Positions 7,201-15,170 of a stretch of 64,000 nucleotides of DNA are shown piece after piece. This stretch comes from Streptomyces sp. NBC_01244 (GTDB lineage: Bacteria > Actinomycetota > Actinomycetes > Streptomycetales > Streptomycetaceae). The stretch spans positions 7,130,001 to 7,194,000 of the forward strand of contig NZ_CP108488.1 in NCBI RefSeq assembly GCF_035987325.1, in the 5' to 3' direction. The translations under genes and the position numbers were made by a program. Each line of letters starts with the position of its first letter. Position 1 is the first letter of the stretch. The notes under the pieces were generated by a model, which made no database searches, was not told the DNA's origin, and saw nothing but the letters and a program-made list of their open reading frames with translations.

Positions 7201-8436
7201 CTATTGGGTAGGTCCGATTTCTGCCTCTTCGGACTGCTCGAGAAGCGTCCGGGCCTGAGTCGTGGTTATGTGCGAGTAGACCGTACTCACACGCGTTAGC
7301 CAGGCCGCTTCGCTATCGGTATCAACGAACGGCTTCGCTTTCAGGGGGCCGACGGCGTACCGACTGGCTTGTGCGGTATCAGCGGCTTGGACTGCGGCCT
7401 TGATCCAGTACGCTTCCGCGGCCGGCTCGGGGTCGGCATGTGAGGCAGTCATGTCCTCTGCGGCGAACAACAATTCTTTCGGGGCGTAATACCGCAGCTT
7501 TTCGCAGGCATCGGCAATGTCCTGAGTCCAGCGGTCCAGGCGAACGTCGCTGGGGACGCGCATATGGATGAGTTCTCCTATGCGCGATCCAGGCGGGTAC
7601 AGGCTCGTCCCCGGAAAGGCTTCCACCAGGTCGAACCAGAGCGGATAGATCCTGTATAGGGTGCACCACGTCTTCCAGCGAGCAGCGGCCGCGCGGGTAG
7701 TGGGAATGCTCGCGCCCACCGCGACGATCAGGAACAGCAGGTTCATCCATACTGCTGTGGCGTCTACAAGAAGCTCCACCATTGAGGAACTTAGGGGGAA
7801 CATCACCGCTCCCCAGAGGATGGCGACACGGGCCACTGTGTGGACCAGGCCCATCCACATCGAGACCCCCATCAAGCCCAGCCCAACGCGCATGCTGGTG
7901 CTCTCAGCCTGTCGTGCCGCTCTGGTCCATTGGTAGCCACAAACCGCAGTCGTGATGAATGGGAAGAAGTAGAAAACGGTCATGTAGACCGCAGCTCCCC
8001 ACTCCCCAGCATGATCGATTAGGAAGCTATGGCTCGGAGTGGTGCGGTCCAGCACAGTGAAGAATAGGATCGTAAGCAGGATCACGCCTACTGCACCTGC
8101 TTTATAGGATGCGCGGGCGATCCAGCGCGAGACCGCGACGTGCCGGGGTGCGACGGTCTCCGAGCTCTTCCCATAGCTGGTTGCGACGTAAGTCAAGGCT
8201 GCGATGATGGCGGCAGTGCTGGCGAAGTGTCTGAGCAGGGCACTCAGGTCGACTACGGGGATTCGATCCACCGCACGCATCGCTGCTGGCGTGTAGAGCC
8301 ATAGGGCTACGGCGAATCCGGCGTAGCCGCCCCAGAGGGCCCGGCGATGAGCATCGGCGTACCGAACTGCCGGGAATCGCCATACGGCGATGACGGTCAT
8401 CACTACCGCAGTCAGGTATTTGAAGAAATCGAACAC
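7201..8436 (-). CDS. MAB_1171c-type (DUF6545) integral membrane protein
   Basis: This 411-residue protein starts at GTG 8436. The first 250 residues hold about seven hydrophobic segments; the C-terminal 150 residues are soluble (YRIYPLWFDLVEAFPG, RIGELIHMRVPSDVRLDRW). This layout matches the actinobacterial MAB_1171c family, often labelled a putative transporter without known function. The family commonly sits beside an XRE regulator and an ImmA/IrrE peptidase, and an ImmA-like gene lies 148 bp upstream. The usual XRE partner is not seen; transposase debris lies where it might have been. Confidence 0.75.
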   Translation of the reverse strand: MFDFFKYLTAVVMTVIAVWRFPAVRYADAHRRALWGGYAGFAVALWLYTPAAMRAVDRIPVVDLSALLRHFASTAAIIAALTYVATSYGKSSETVAPRHVAVSRWIARASYKAGAVGVILLTILFFTVLDRTTPSHSFLIDHAGEWGAAVYMTVFYFFPFITTAVCGYQWTRAARQAESTSMRVGLGLMGVSMWMGLVHTVARVAILWGAVMFPLSSSMVELLVDATAVWMNLLFLIVAVGASIPTTRAAAARWKTWCTLYRIYPLWFDLVEAFPGTSLYPPGSRIGELIHMRVPSDVRLDRWTQDIADACEKLRYYAPKELLFAAEDMTASHADPEPAAEAYWIKAAVQAADTAQASRYAVGPLKAKPFVDTDSEAAWLTRVSTVYSHITTTQARTLLEQSEEAEIGPTQ

Positions 8437-8583
8437 GTAACCAGTACATATCTACGGGCTGGCTGGATCCTCACCAACCCGGAAGGCCGGTTGACCACAG
8501 CCGCGATTGACGGTAGGCGGACTGCGTAGTGGCTAAATCGCCAAGCCGGAAACTCGGTCTTGGTGAACGCCGGTCACTCGCGG

Positions 8584-9138
8584 TTAGACTCGGCGCCGCG
8601 GTGGAGCAACGGGATGAGAAAGTGAGGATTCAAGGAGGCTGACCATGTCGTCTCCTCCGATCGGCTGACGGCGCGCCAACCGCTTTATCAGCGATGCCGA
8701 AAGCTCGGCCCGTTTTTCCTCGGGGCTATCGAAATTCACGCGCCCTTGGATCAGAGTCGTTGGGAAACGCCGAAGAACTTCCTCGCGGATGTGTTCAGGT
8801 ACGTATCGCTCAATCTCGGCAGCCGTCAGGTTAGTTCCGTGGTCCAGCCACTCATGCGCGAGCTCATGGAGGATAATGTGCTCGGTCTGGCAGCGACTTG
8901 AACGGCGGCGGTAGAGAATGATCGTGAACTCCGGCGCTTTGACTCGAAGGCCACATGCGGTGCCCAAGCCCCCATCAGGATCATCCATTGGCACCAGGCG
9001 AATCTGACGACTCAGCGCATTTTCCATATTCCGCACCAGCGCCTCGACGCTGAAGGGAACGGGGACAGGTAGATCGGCGAGCAGCTTCTCGCACTCCTTC
9101 ACGAGAGCGCGCCGTGAAGGGTCCCGACGCCAACGCAT
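8584..9138 (-). CDS. ImmA/IrrE-type zinc metallopeptidase
   Basis: HELAHEWLDHG carries the HExxH zinc motif of ImmA/IrrE peptidases, which typically cleave XRE repressors or act as toxin-like partners. The product is 184 residues from ATG 9138, eight bases after AAGGGAG; a longer reading to 9303 lacks a better site. A C-terminal helical part (EEKRAELSASLIKRLARR) follows, as in related actinobacterial proteins. It is followed on the same strand by the MAB_1171c-type gene. No XRE substrate gene is adjacent. Confidence 0.82.
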   Translation of the reverse strand: MRWRRDPSRRALVKECEKLLADLPVPVPFSVEALVRNMENALSRQIRLVPMDDPDGGLGTACGLRVKAPEFTIILYRRRSSRCQTEHIILHELAHEWLDHGTNLTAAEIERYVPEHIREEVLRRFPTTLIQGRVNFDSPEEKRAELSASLIKRLARRQPIGGDDMVSLLESSLSHPVAPPRRRV

Positions 9139-9444
9139 AGTTGCTCCCTTGAAGTACCACTCGGGATTCCGCTGGCGGTCCCCGATCCCGATATCCGCTT
9201 GCGGGACGCTAGTGGCCAGGGGCTCGCACTTGAGGTGTGCGGTGGCCGGGCGGCGCATCCAGCCGACGGCCTGATCGTACAAGGCGGAAAGCGAGGGCCA
9301 CACAGGCTGAGCCTGTTATGAAGGTCACCAAAGCGCAATAGGCGCATCATCCCGGTGGCAAGATCGAAAATTCGGACCGGGCTTGATCCAATTTGACAGA
9401 CATCGGAGATCGCGGGCTCTGGCCCCGGAAGGATGATCTCCATC
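9139..9444. other. Gap with no gene
   Basis: Nothing recognised. It separates the ImmA-type gene from the IS3 remnant; the missing XRE partner may have stood here. Confidence 0.5.
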
Positions 9445-9675
9445 ATGGAGAGCGCGGGGAAGGAGAAGCCGCGCTCACGTCGCTTGTTTACGCTGGCGCT
9501 CAAGGCCGAGATCGTCGATCTATGCCGGCTGGTGACCGCTCGGCTGGTCAGGTCGCCAAGGGCTTCGATCTCACCGAGACCGCGGTGCGGGACTGGATGG
9601 ATTAGGCCGAGGTCATCGCAGGCGAGCGTGATGGCCTGACCCGCAGCGAACGTGAGGGCGCCGCCTGCGGGCCCG
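9445..9675 (+). pseudogene. IS3-family OrfA remnant (frameshift and amber stop)
   Basis: Two frames together give an OrfA-like sequence: LFTLALKAEIVDLCRL in the first, then a shift near 9525-9545 into SAGQVAKGFDLTETAVRDW. A TAG stops the second frame at 9604, and AEVIAGERDGLTRSERE continues in frame. The TAG is one change from the CAG (Gln) usually seen in this family. No OrfB or terminal inverted repeats were seen. Confidence 0.75.
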
Positions 9676-10217
9676 CCTCTACCTGGCCGAGCTGATCGCA
9701 CACGGCGCCCACGTAAGCGGGTTCGACCAGAGCGCGGACATGGTCCGCCACGCCCGCAGTCGTCTCGGCTCAGGCATCGAGGAGCGTCAGCACGACCTCG
9801 ACGACCCGCTCGACTGGATTCCCGACGAGGCAGTGGACCTCGTCCTCGCCACCCTGGTCATCCACTATGTCCGCGACCGCGGTCACCGCTCTGCGCGAGC
9901 TCCACCGGATCCTGCGTCACGCGGGGCGCCTCGTGTTGTCCACCAGCCACCCGACTGCAGACTGGCTCGCCGACGGCGGCAGCTACTTCGACGCCCGCCA
10001 TGTCGAAGAGACCTGGACCGGCGGGATGCTGCACCGCTACTGGCGCCAGCCCCTGGAACGATGGGTAGGAGAGATCACTGAGGCAGGGTTCATCATCGAA
10101 CGCCTGATGGAACACCGACCCACCCCGGCAATGGCCCAACACCACCCCCGCGAATACGCCAAACTGTCCGTGAGCGCGGATTCATCGCCCTCCGGCTCGC
10201 GAAGAACGCCGCTCCCG
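9670..10217 (+). pseudogene. SAM methyltransferase remnant, 5'-truncated and frameshifted
   Basis: The remnant runs LYLAELIAHGAHVSGFDQS, then DLVLATLVIHYVRD, shifts frame near 9880 into TALRELHRILRHAGRLVLST, and shifts again near 10170 into RGFIALRLAK. These are motif I strand 2, the post-I region and the C-terminus of a class I methyltransferase. The glycine-rich loop is missing and the IS3 remnant abuts the broken 5' end. The gene cannot make a full protein. Confidence 0.75.
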
Positions 10218-10313
10218 ATCACCATCCCCGGTCCTCACGGGACGACGCCACGAAGGGGAACTCCATGCTGACCTGTGAGAACACGCGATGAGTACTACTG
10301 GTAACCCGGCCTA

Positions 10314-12845
10314 TCAGTTCTTGCGGAGTTCCCTCCGTGCCACCTCTGCCGCGTATCCCGGACGGGTGTTGCCCGCTTCCTGCGCCCAGAGCGTGGCCGT
10401 GTAGATGTGGATGCCGAGGAGACCGCTCAGGACGACGGCTGGGAGTTCGCCGGCCAGCTCCATGAGCGCGGTGTTGCGCCCGGCTCGGGCCCGGATCCCG
10501 ATGCGGTTGAGTCGGGCCGTGATGGAGACGCCGTCCATGGGGCGTCCGGGGAATGCGCCGGGGAACAGCCAGGGAGTGCTGTCCGTGTGGCCCACCACGG
10601 CGTGCCCCCGGCGAGTGTCCACGAGTTCGAGAACGAGGCCGGCCAGGGGTTCCGGTATCTCGAGTGGCTTCCGCCCAAGCTGCAGCTGGACCCCGTCGTG
10701 AGTCTTCGTGACGTGCGAGGTGGTCAAGGCTGCGATGCGCGTGCAGGACTGGCCGTAGAGAAGAACGAGGCAGCCGGCGACCCTATCCATGGTGGCGATG
10801 GTCGTGTCGTGGAGAAGGCGGCGGCTCAGGGCCCATCGTTGATCGACCTCAGCGAGCATTTCCTGGCCGCGCGAGGTGGTGTGTGTGGGCACTGTGATGT
10901 CGTGGGCATGTCCGCGGCTGACGACCCAGGTGAGGAAGTTCCGGACGGCGTATCTGCCGGACTCCTCGGAGCTCAGCCACTGGTCGATATCGCTCTGTGT
11001 GCACGTTTCCAGGCTCGCTCCACGTTCTCGAAGCCATGCGAGCAAGCGGATGGCAGCCCGGATTTCGTGCCTCATGAAGTTGTAGCCACCGCTGGTTATC
11101 CGACGGCGCCGAGGAGAGCGCCGTCGGAGCCGCCGCAGGTAGAACCATGTGGTGAACGTTCTGATGACCTGGCGTTCGGCGGGGTCCTGGACCTCCTCAA
11201 CGGTGCTGGCGACCCACTTCTCAAAGCGGACCAGGAGCTCGTCCCGCTCGGGCAGTACCCCTGTCGATACCAGTGCGGCGCGGAGGTATCGGATCGAACG
11301 GGGCTGTGGGAGGCGGTCGAGTACTTCGTGGGTGACCTCTCCTCGTTCAGCTGCCAAGGCCCGGAGGAGCAGGGGGGTTCCGGGGTGCCGCAGCCGAATG
11401 AGCAGGGAGTGGGGATCGCTGGCGGCCAGGGCCGTCACGACGGGCGCGAGTTCCGGGCGGACTTCGCCGTCCGGTCCGGTGAGAAGCGAACGGAGCTGCC
11501 TCGGTGCGGCGCACTTCGGGCAAAGCCCGAAGTGGTGGAGACGACCTGTGGTGCCGCATTCAACACATTCGCGGAAGGACAACGGGCTCTTCCCGAAGCA
11601 TCGCCCGCAGAGGGGCTGGCCGTCAGGCGTGCGGCTGGACACGTATCGGACGTTCCCGCAGGTGCTGCACGTTTCCCGGCCGCGGCCGCAGGGAGGGCAG
11701 ATCGCCCCACCGTCGGCGGTCCGGATGTAGACCTCGTGGATGGTGCCGCAGAGCGAGCAGGGTTCGCGAACCAGCCGGGCGGCGCAGTTCGCGCAGCGCG
11801 GAGCCTCGCTGTCCGCGTAGTGGCACGGTTTGTGGTTTCCGCAGACGGAGCAGACGGCCAGGGGCGGGCGCCAGCACGAGTCGCAGATGCCGTGGCCCTG
11901 GTCGTTGTGACGTCGCGTGAACGCGGGCTGACCGCAGCTGCGGCAGGCTTGGTGGAAATGCGGGTCGGAGTGCATGCAGTGCCCGCACAAGGGCTTGCCG
12001 TCAGCGGCTCGGGTCGCCACGTTCCGGCTGTTGCCGCAGCGCGAGCAGTCTTGGAGCCTGGTCCTGTCATAGCAGCGGCGGCAGCACCGGGCGTCGTCCC
12101 GTCGGAATCGCAACGGGACGGTGCGCTCGCAGAAGGGGCAGGCCGGCAGGGTCACGCCGAGGGCACCGTGCTCCACCAGTGCCTCGATCAGGGTGATCAT
12201 CCGGGGGGAGCCGTAGGCCCCCTGGCCGGAGATCAGCTCAGGGCGCCGGGTCAGATCGCCGGCGACCTCTCGGCGTTGGAAGGCCTTGGGCAGGGCTCGT
12301 TCCACGATCTCGGTGAGCGCGTCTTCGTCCAGGCCCGTGTCCTGGCTCCGGAGGACTTCGCAGATCACGGCCGTGTCGTCTGTGGCCTCGGGTGGGTGCC
12401 GGAAGCAGCGCGCTCGGTCATCGCGGTCCCGCATGGCCACTGCCCTGGTCTTGCCGCAGACCGCGCACGGTTCCCGACGCTTGTTGGCGGTTCCTGCGCA
12501 GGACTCGCAGATCCGGCGGGGTCCCTCGACGCGGGGCAAGGGCCGCTGCTGGCCGCACCGAGCGCATCGCGGAAGGACCAGGCGCTTGGTGCCGTGAACC
12601 TGGAGAGCCCTGATCAGCAGCTCGACGAGCCGCGGGCCTTCCGGCCGGCCGGACGTCAACAGATCTGGGGCGTCCTCGAGTGCCTGGGCCAGCCGGCGGA
12701 GCTTCGCGCGGGTATCGACGCTCTGGTCGACGGTCGACGCGAGCACTTCCGCGGGGAGGCCGGGTTCGAGTGCGGCGATGGCTTCGATGATGACGGTCCG
12801 CGGTTCGGTCATGAAGCGCGGAGCCGGGGCGGTGGCTCGGGACAT
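10314..12845 (-). CDS. Zinc-ribbon protein fused to a degenerate tyrosine-recombinase domain
   Basis: This 843-residue protein starts at ATG 12845. From about residue 85 to 460 it carries many CxxC knuckles in pairs, suggesting roughly ten zinc ribbons. The last 250 residues resemble a XerC-type recombinase: a SAM-like N-domain (DIDQWLSSEESGRYAVRNFL) and a catalytic-like domain. TRIAALT holds the first arginine, but the final box reads GIRARAGRNTALMEL and then ATLWAQEAG, so the usual HxxR pattern and the tyrosine nucleophile look missing. It is therefore probably not an active recombinase alone. It follows an HTH gene and an intact recombinase with no gap, and I infer an accessory or targeting subunit. 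Confidence 0.75.
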   Translation of the reverse strand: MSRATAPAPRFMTEPRTVIIEAIAALEPGLPAEVLASTVDQSVDTRAKLRRLAQALEDAPDLLTSGRPEGPRLVELLIRALQVHGTKRLVLPRCARCGQQRPLPRVEGPRRICESCAGTANKRREPCAVCGKTRAVAMRDRDDRARCFRHPPEATDDTAVICEVLRSQDTGLDEDALTEIVERALPKAFQRREVAGDLTRRPELISGQGAYGSPRMITLIEALVEHGALGVTLPACPFCERTVPLRFRRDDARCCRRCYDRTRLQDCSRCGNSRNVATRAADGKPLCGHCMHSDPHFHQACRSCGQPAFTRRHNDQGHGICDSCWRPPLAVCSVCGNHKPCHYADSEAPRCANCAARLVREPCSLCGTIHEVYIRTADGGAICPPCGRGRETCSTCGNVRYVSSRTPDGQPLCGRCFGKSPLSFRECVECGTTGRLHHFGLCPKCAAPRQLRSLLTGPDGEVRPELAPVVTALAASDPHSLLIRLRHPGTPLLLRALAAERGEVTHEVLDRLPQPRSIRYLRAALVSTGVLPERDELLVRFEKWVASTVEEVQDPAERQVIRTFTTWFYLRRLRRRSPRRRRITSGGYNFMRHEIRAAIRLLAWLRERGASLETCTQSDIDQWLSSEESGRYAVRNFLTWVVSRGHAHDITVPTHTTSRGQEMLAEVDQRWALSRRLLHDTTIATMDRVAGCLVLLYGQSCTRIAALTTSHVTKTHDGVQLQLGRKPLEIPEPLAGLVLELVDTRRGHAVVGHTDSTPWLFPGAFPGRPMDGVSITARLNRIGIRARAGRNTALMELAGELPAVVLSGLLGIHIYTATLWAQEAGNTRPGYAAEVARRELRKN

Positions 12846-12846
12846 G

Positions 12847-13188
12847 TCAGAGGACGCGGGCCCGCTTCGGACGGAATGAGCCCACCCCATTGGGGTCGGG
12901 CTCGTTGCCGGGGGCGGCGGTCTCGCCGGAGGCGGCCTTGCGCTGCCGGCCCGACGTTCGGACGGGCTCGATGAGCTCCTCCATCCGGCAGCCCAGGACG
13001 TCCAGCAAGGCCATCAAGGTCTTCATGCTCAGCCGCTCGGGCTTCTCGGTCACCAGCCGGAACACCTGGCTCGTGGACAGGTCGATGCCCCGCTCGGCCA
13101 GAAGCGGTCGCAGGTCGGTGGTCGAGAACATGCCTCGCGCGGCCATGAGCTCGCGAAGGTGCCATGCGTAGTCGAGCTTGGCGGTCAT
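12847..13188 (-). CDS. Small XRE-type HTH protein, middle gene of the recombinase set
   Basis: This 113-residue protein has an HTH over about residues 18-75 (STTDLRPLLAERGIDLSTSQ, then VFRLVTEKPERLSMKTL) and a charged, disordered tail. The start overlaps the recombinase stop by ATGA, and the next gene starts one base past its stop, so the three genes form one unit. It may be the element's regulator or a DNA-binding excision partner; neither is shown. Confidence 0.8.
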   Translation of the reverse strand: MTAKLDYAWHLRELMAARGMFSTTDLRPLLAERGIDLSTSQVFRLVTEKPERLSMKTLMALLDVLGCRMEELIEPVRTSGRQRKAASGETAAPGNEPDPNGVGSFRPKRARVL

Positions 13189-14336
13189 ACCGTCTCCAGT
13201 TCGTCGGCCTCGAAGGCGCGGTCCAGCGCTTTGCGCATCATCGTGTTCATGAAGTCCGTGCTGACACCGGTGTAGATGGCGGTAGTCGACGCGAATCGGT
13301 GACCGACTTGTTCCTGTACGAACTTCGGGTCGACGCCGTCCTCGATCTGATGCGTGACGTGGCTGTGGCGCAAGCAGTGCGGGACGAGTTCCTTATCGAA
13401 GCCGAGAGCATCGCGGTAAGCGGCGAACCGCGTCTCTATCTCCCGAGGTTGCAGGCGTCCTCCGCGCTCGGTCAGCCACACGGCCTTGCGGCCCGCCTCA
13501 TGCTTGAACCGCGGCCGGATGTTCACCAGGTAGTCCTCCATCGACTCCACGGCCCAGGGCATCACGCTGCCCACCATCCGCCGACGCGGTCCCGACCCCT
13601 TGCTCGCTTTGCCGTAGCGGACATGGAGCTGTCCGTATCGGCCCAGCTCCGGGGCCTTCGGGTTGCGGTAGAAGTCCGTGAGGTCGAGCCGCGACACCTC
13701 CCGGCAGCGCAGCCCCCACGCGTAGATCGTCTTGAACACGGTCGCATCTCGGTAGGCCGTCAAGGCGCCCTTGCGGCCGTACTTGATCGCGTGCTCGACA
13801 CGGTCGTCGGCGTAGTCGAACAGCGCCTGGCACTCCTCCCGGGTCAAGGGCCGGCGTTCGGCGTCGCCCTCGTATTCCTCCAGGTGAGTCGCGGTGTTCC
13901 ACTCGTGACAGATCTGAATGGGATGCGTGCCGAACCGCTTCTCGCACTCGGCTGGCCAGTGGTAGTGCGGGGAGGTGATGAAGTCGCAGAACAGCCGTAT
14001 CGCCCCCTGGTAGCTCCTGATCGTCGACTTCGCCCGCCCTTGCTCTGCGGTGAGGGAGAACGACCACTCGTCCATGTGGGCAGCAGTCCAGCGCCATGGG
14101 TAGTGCTCGCTGAACTTCATGAACCGGCGTACGACTCGGGCACGCTCATCGATCGTCTCCGGGTCAAGCCGCCGGCCGCGTTGCTGTTTCCCCCACCCGT
14201 CGAGCATCGCGCCGAACACGGCGTCCTCCGGGTGCAGCAAGAACACTCCGTCGACCAGCTCCAGCCGAGCCGACCCCGGCGACACATCGTCGCGCCGAAC
14301 CACACCAACCCCCATTGCATCAGGAGGTCGAATCAT
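13185..14336 (-). CDS. Tyrosine recombinase/integrase
   Basis: This 383-residue protein has an N-terminal SAM-like DNA-binding domain (about residues 45-120) and a full catalytic domain. The first Arg lies in GLRCREVSRL, the HxxR box in HCLRHSH, the later His in GHRFASTTAIYTG, and Tyr in the same segment. All expected catalytic residues are present. The start may be ATG 14336 or 14315; the longer form overlaps the ribosome site and start of the divergent kinase gene. It probably mobilises the three-gene set. Target site and ends were not identified. Confidence 0.88.
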   Translation of the reverse strand: MIRPPDAMGVGVVRRDDVSPGSARLELVDGVFLLHPEDAVFGAMLDGWGKQQRGRRLDPETIDERARVVRRFMKFSEHYPWRWTAAHMDEWSFSLTAEQGRAKSTIRSYQGAIRLFCDFITSPHYHWPAECEKRFGTHPIQICHEWNTATHLEEYEGDAERRPLTREECQALFDYADDRVEHAIKYGRKGALTAYRDATVFKTIYAWGLRCREVSRLDLTDFYRNPKAPELGRYGQLHVRYGKASKGSGPRRRMVGSVMPWAVESMEDYLVNIRPRFKHEAGRKAVWLTERGGRLQPREIETRFAAYRDALGFDKELVPHCLRHSHVTHQIEDGVDPKFVQEQVGHRFASTTAIYTGVSTDFMNTMMRKALDRAFEADELETV

Positions 14337-15054
14337 GCATCGAATGAACGATCCGCACCATCAGGGCAGGTCAGAGGCCCCTTCAGAGAAGTCAGGGGGC
14401 TGCTACGATCCACCCAGTACCGGGGCATCGGCACCCAACGAGTCGCGCATCGGATGCAACTCCCCGGGGTTGCCGACCCTGGTGGTCGTGAGCGGCGGTC
14501 CCGGAACGGGGAAGACCACTCTCGCGCACGAGCTCGCCGGCGCGCTCGGATGTCCCGCGATCATCCGCGACGAGATCAAGCAGGGCATGGTCATGTCCCA
14601 TCCGGGCTATCAGAGCGGCGGCGACGACCCCCTCAACTACCCAACCCTCGACGCCTTCTTCGGCGTGCTGAAGGTGCTCCTGGAGGCCGGAGTCACGGTG
14701 GTCGCCGAAGCCGCCTTCCAGGACCGGCTCTGGCGGCCGAACCTGGAGTCGCTCACCGGCCTCGCACACCTCCGTATCATCCGCTGCACCACCGCGGTCG
14801 ATGTCGCCCACGACCGCATCGTCCAGCGCGCCAAAGACAACGCACACCGAGCCGCCCACGGCGACCAGGACCTGCTCGAAGCCATCGCCGCCGGAGAGCA
14901 CTCCCTCGCATCCTTCGTGCCGATCAGCTTGGACGTTCCCACCCTGACTGTCGACACTTCGGACGGATACCAGCCAGAGTTGCCGGACATCGCCAGCTTC
15001 GTCCGGGCGTCTGATCGCGACGGGGCGTCCCCCGAGCCGAAGGCGGGCCGCTGA
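14335..15054 (+). CDS. P-loop kinase-like ATP-binding protein
   Basis: This 239-residue protein has a Walker A at about residues 52-60 (SGGPGTGKTT) and a DEIKQGM segment like those of zeta-toxin/chloramphenicol-phosphotransferase-type P-loop kinases. It then has an AEAAFQDRLW strand and an RIVQRAKDN lid-like helix. The start ATG 14335 is seven bases after AGGAGG. The first 40 residues are polar and unconserved in look, so a later start is possible. It is divergent from the integrase, and the two 5' ends overlap. The phosphoryl acceptor is unknown. Confidence 0.75.
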   Translation: MHRMNDPHHQGRSEAPSEKSGGCYDPPSTGASAPNESRIGCNSPGLPTLVVVSGGPGTGKTTLAHELAGALGCPAIIRDEIKQGMVMSHPGYQSGGDDPLNYPTLDAFFGVLKVLLEAGVTVVAEAAFQDRLWRPNLESLTGLAHLRIIRCTTAVDVAHDRIVQRAKDNAHRAAHGDQDLLEAIAAGEHSLASFVPISLDVPTLTVDTSDGYQPELPDIASFVRASDRDGASPEPKAGR

Positions 15055-15170
15055 AGCGGCAGGCGCCGACGCCGGCGGACCGCCACCTGGCACACATCCG
15101 TGTGTCCTCCTCCAGCATCACGGTCGGTGCGCTGGAGCAGGACGTCGGGGATGGCCCGAGGCGGGCGCGG

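Noticed and set aside
10407..12974. 855-codon plus-strand ORF opposite the zinc-ribbon gene
   Set aside because: It is the antisense shadow of a real gene with cysteine knuckles and a recombinase-like domain.
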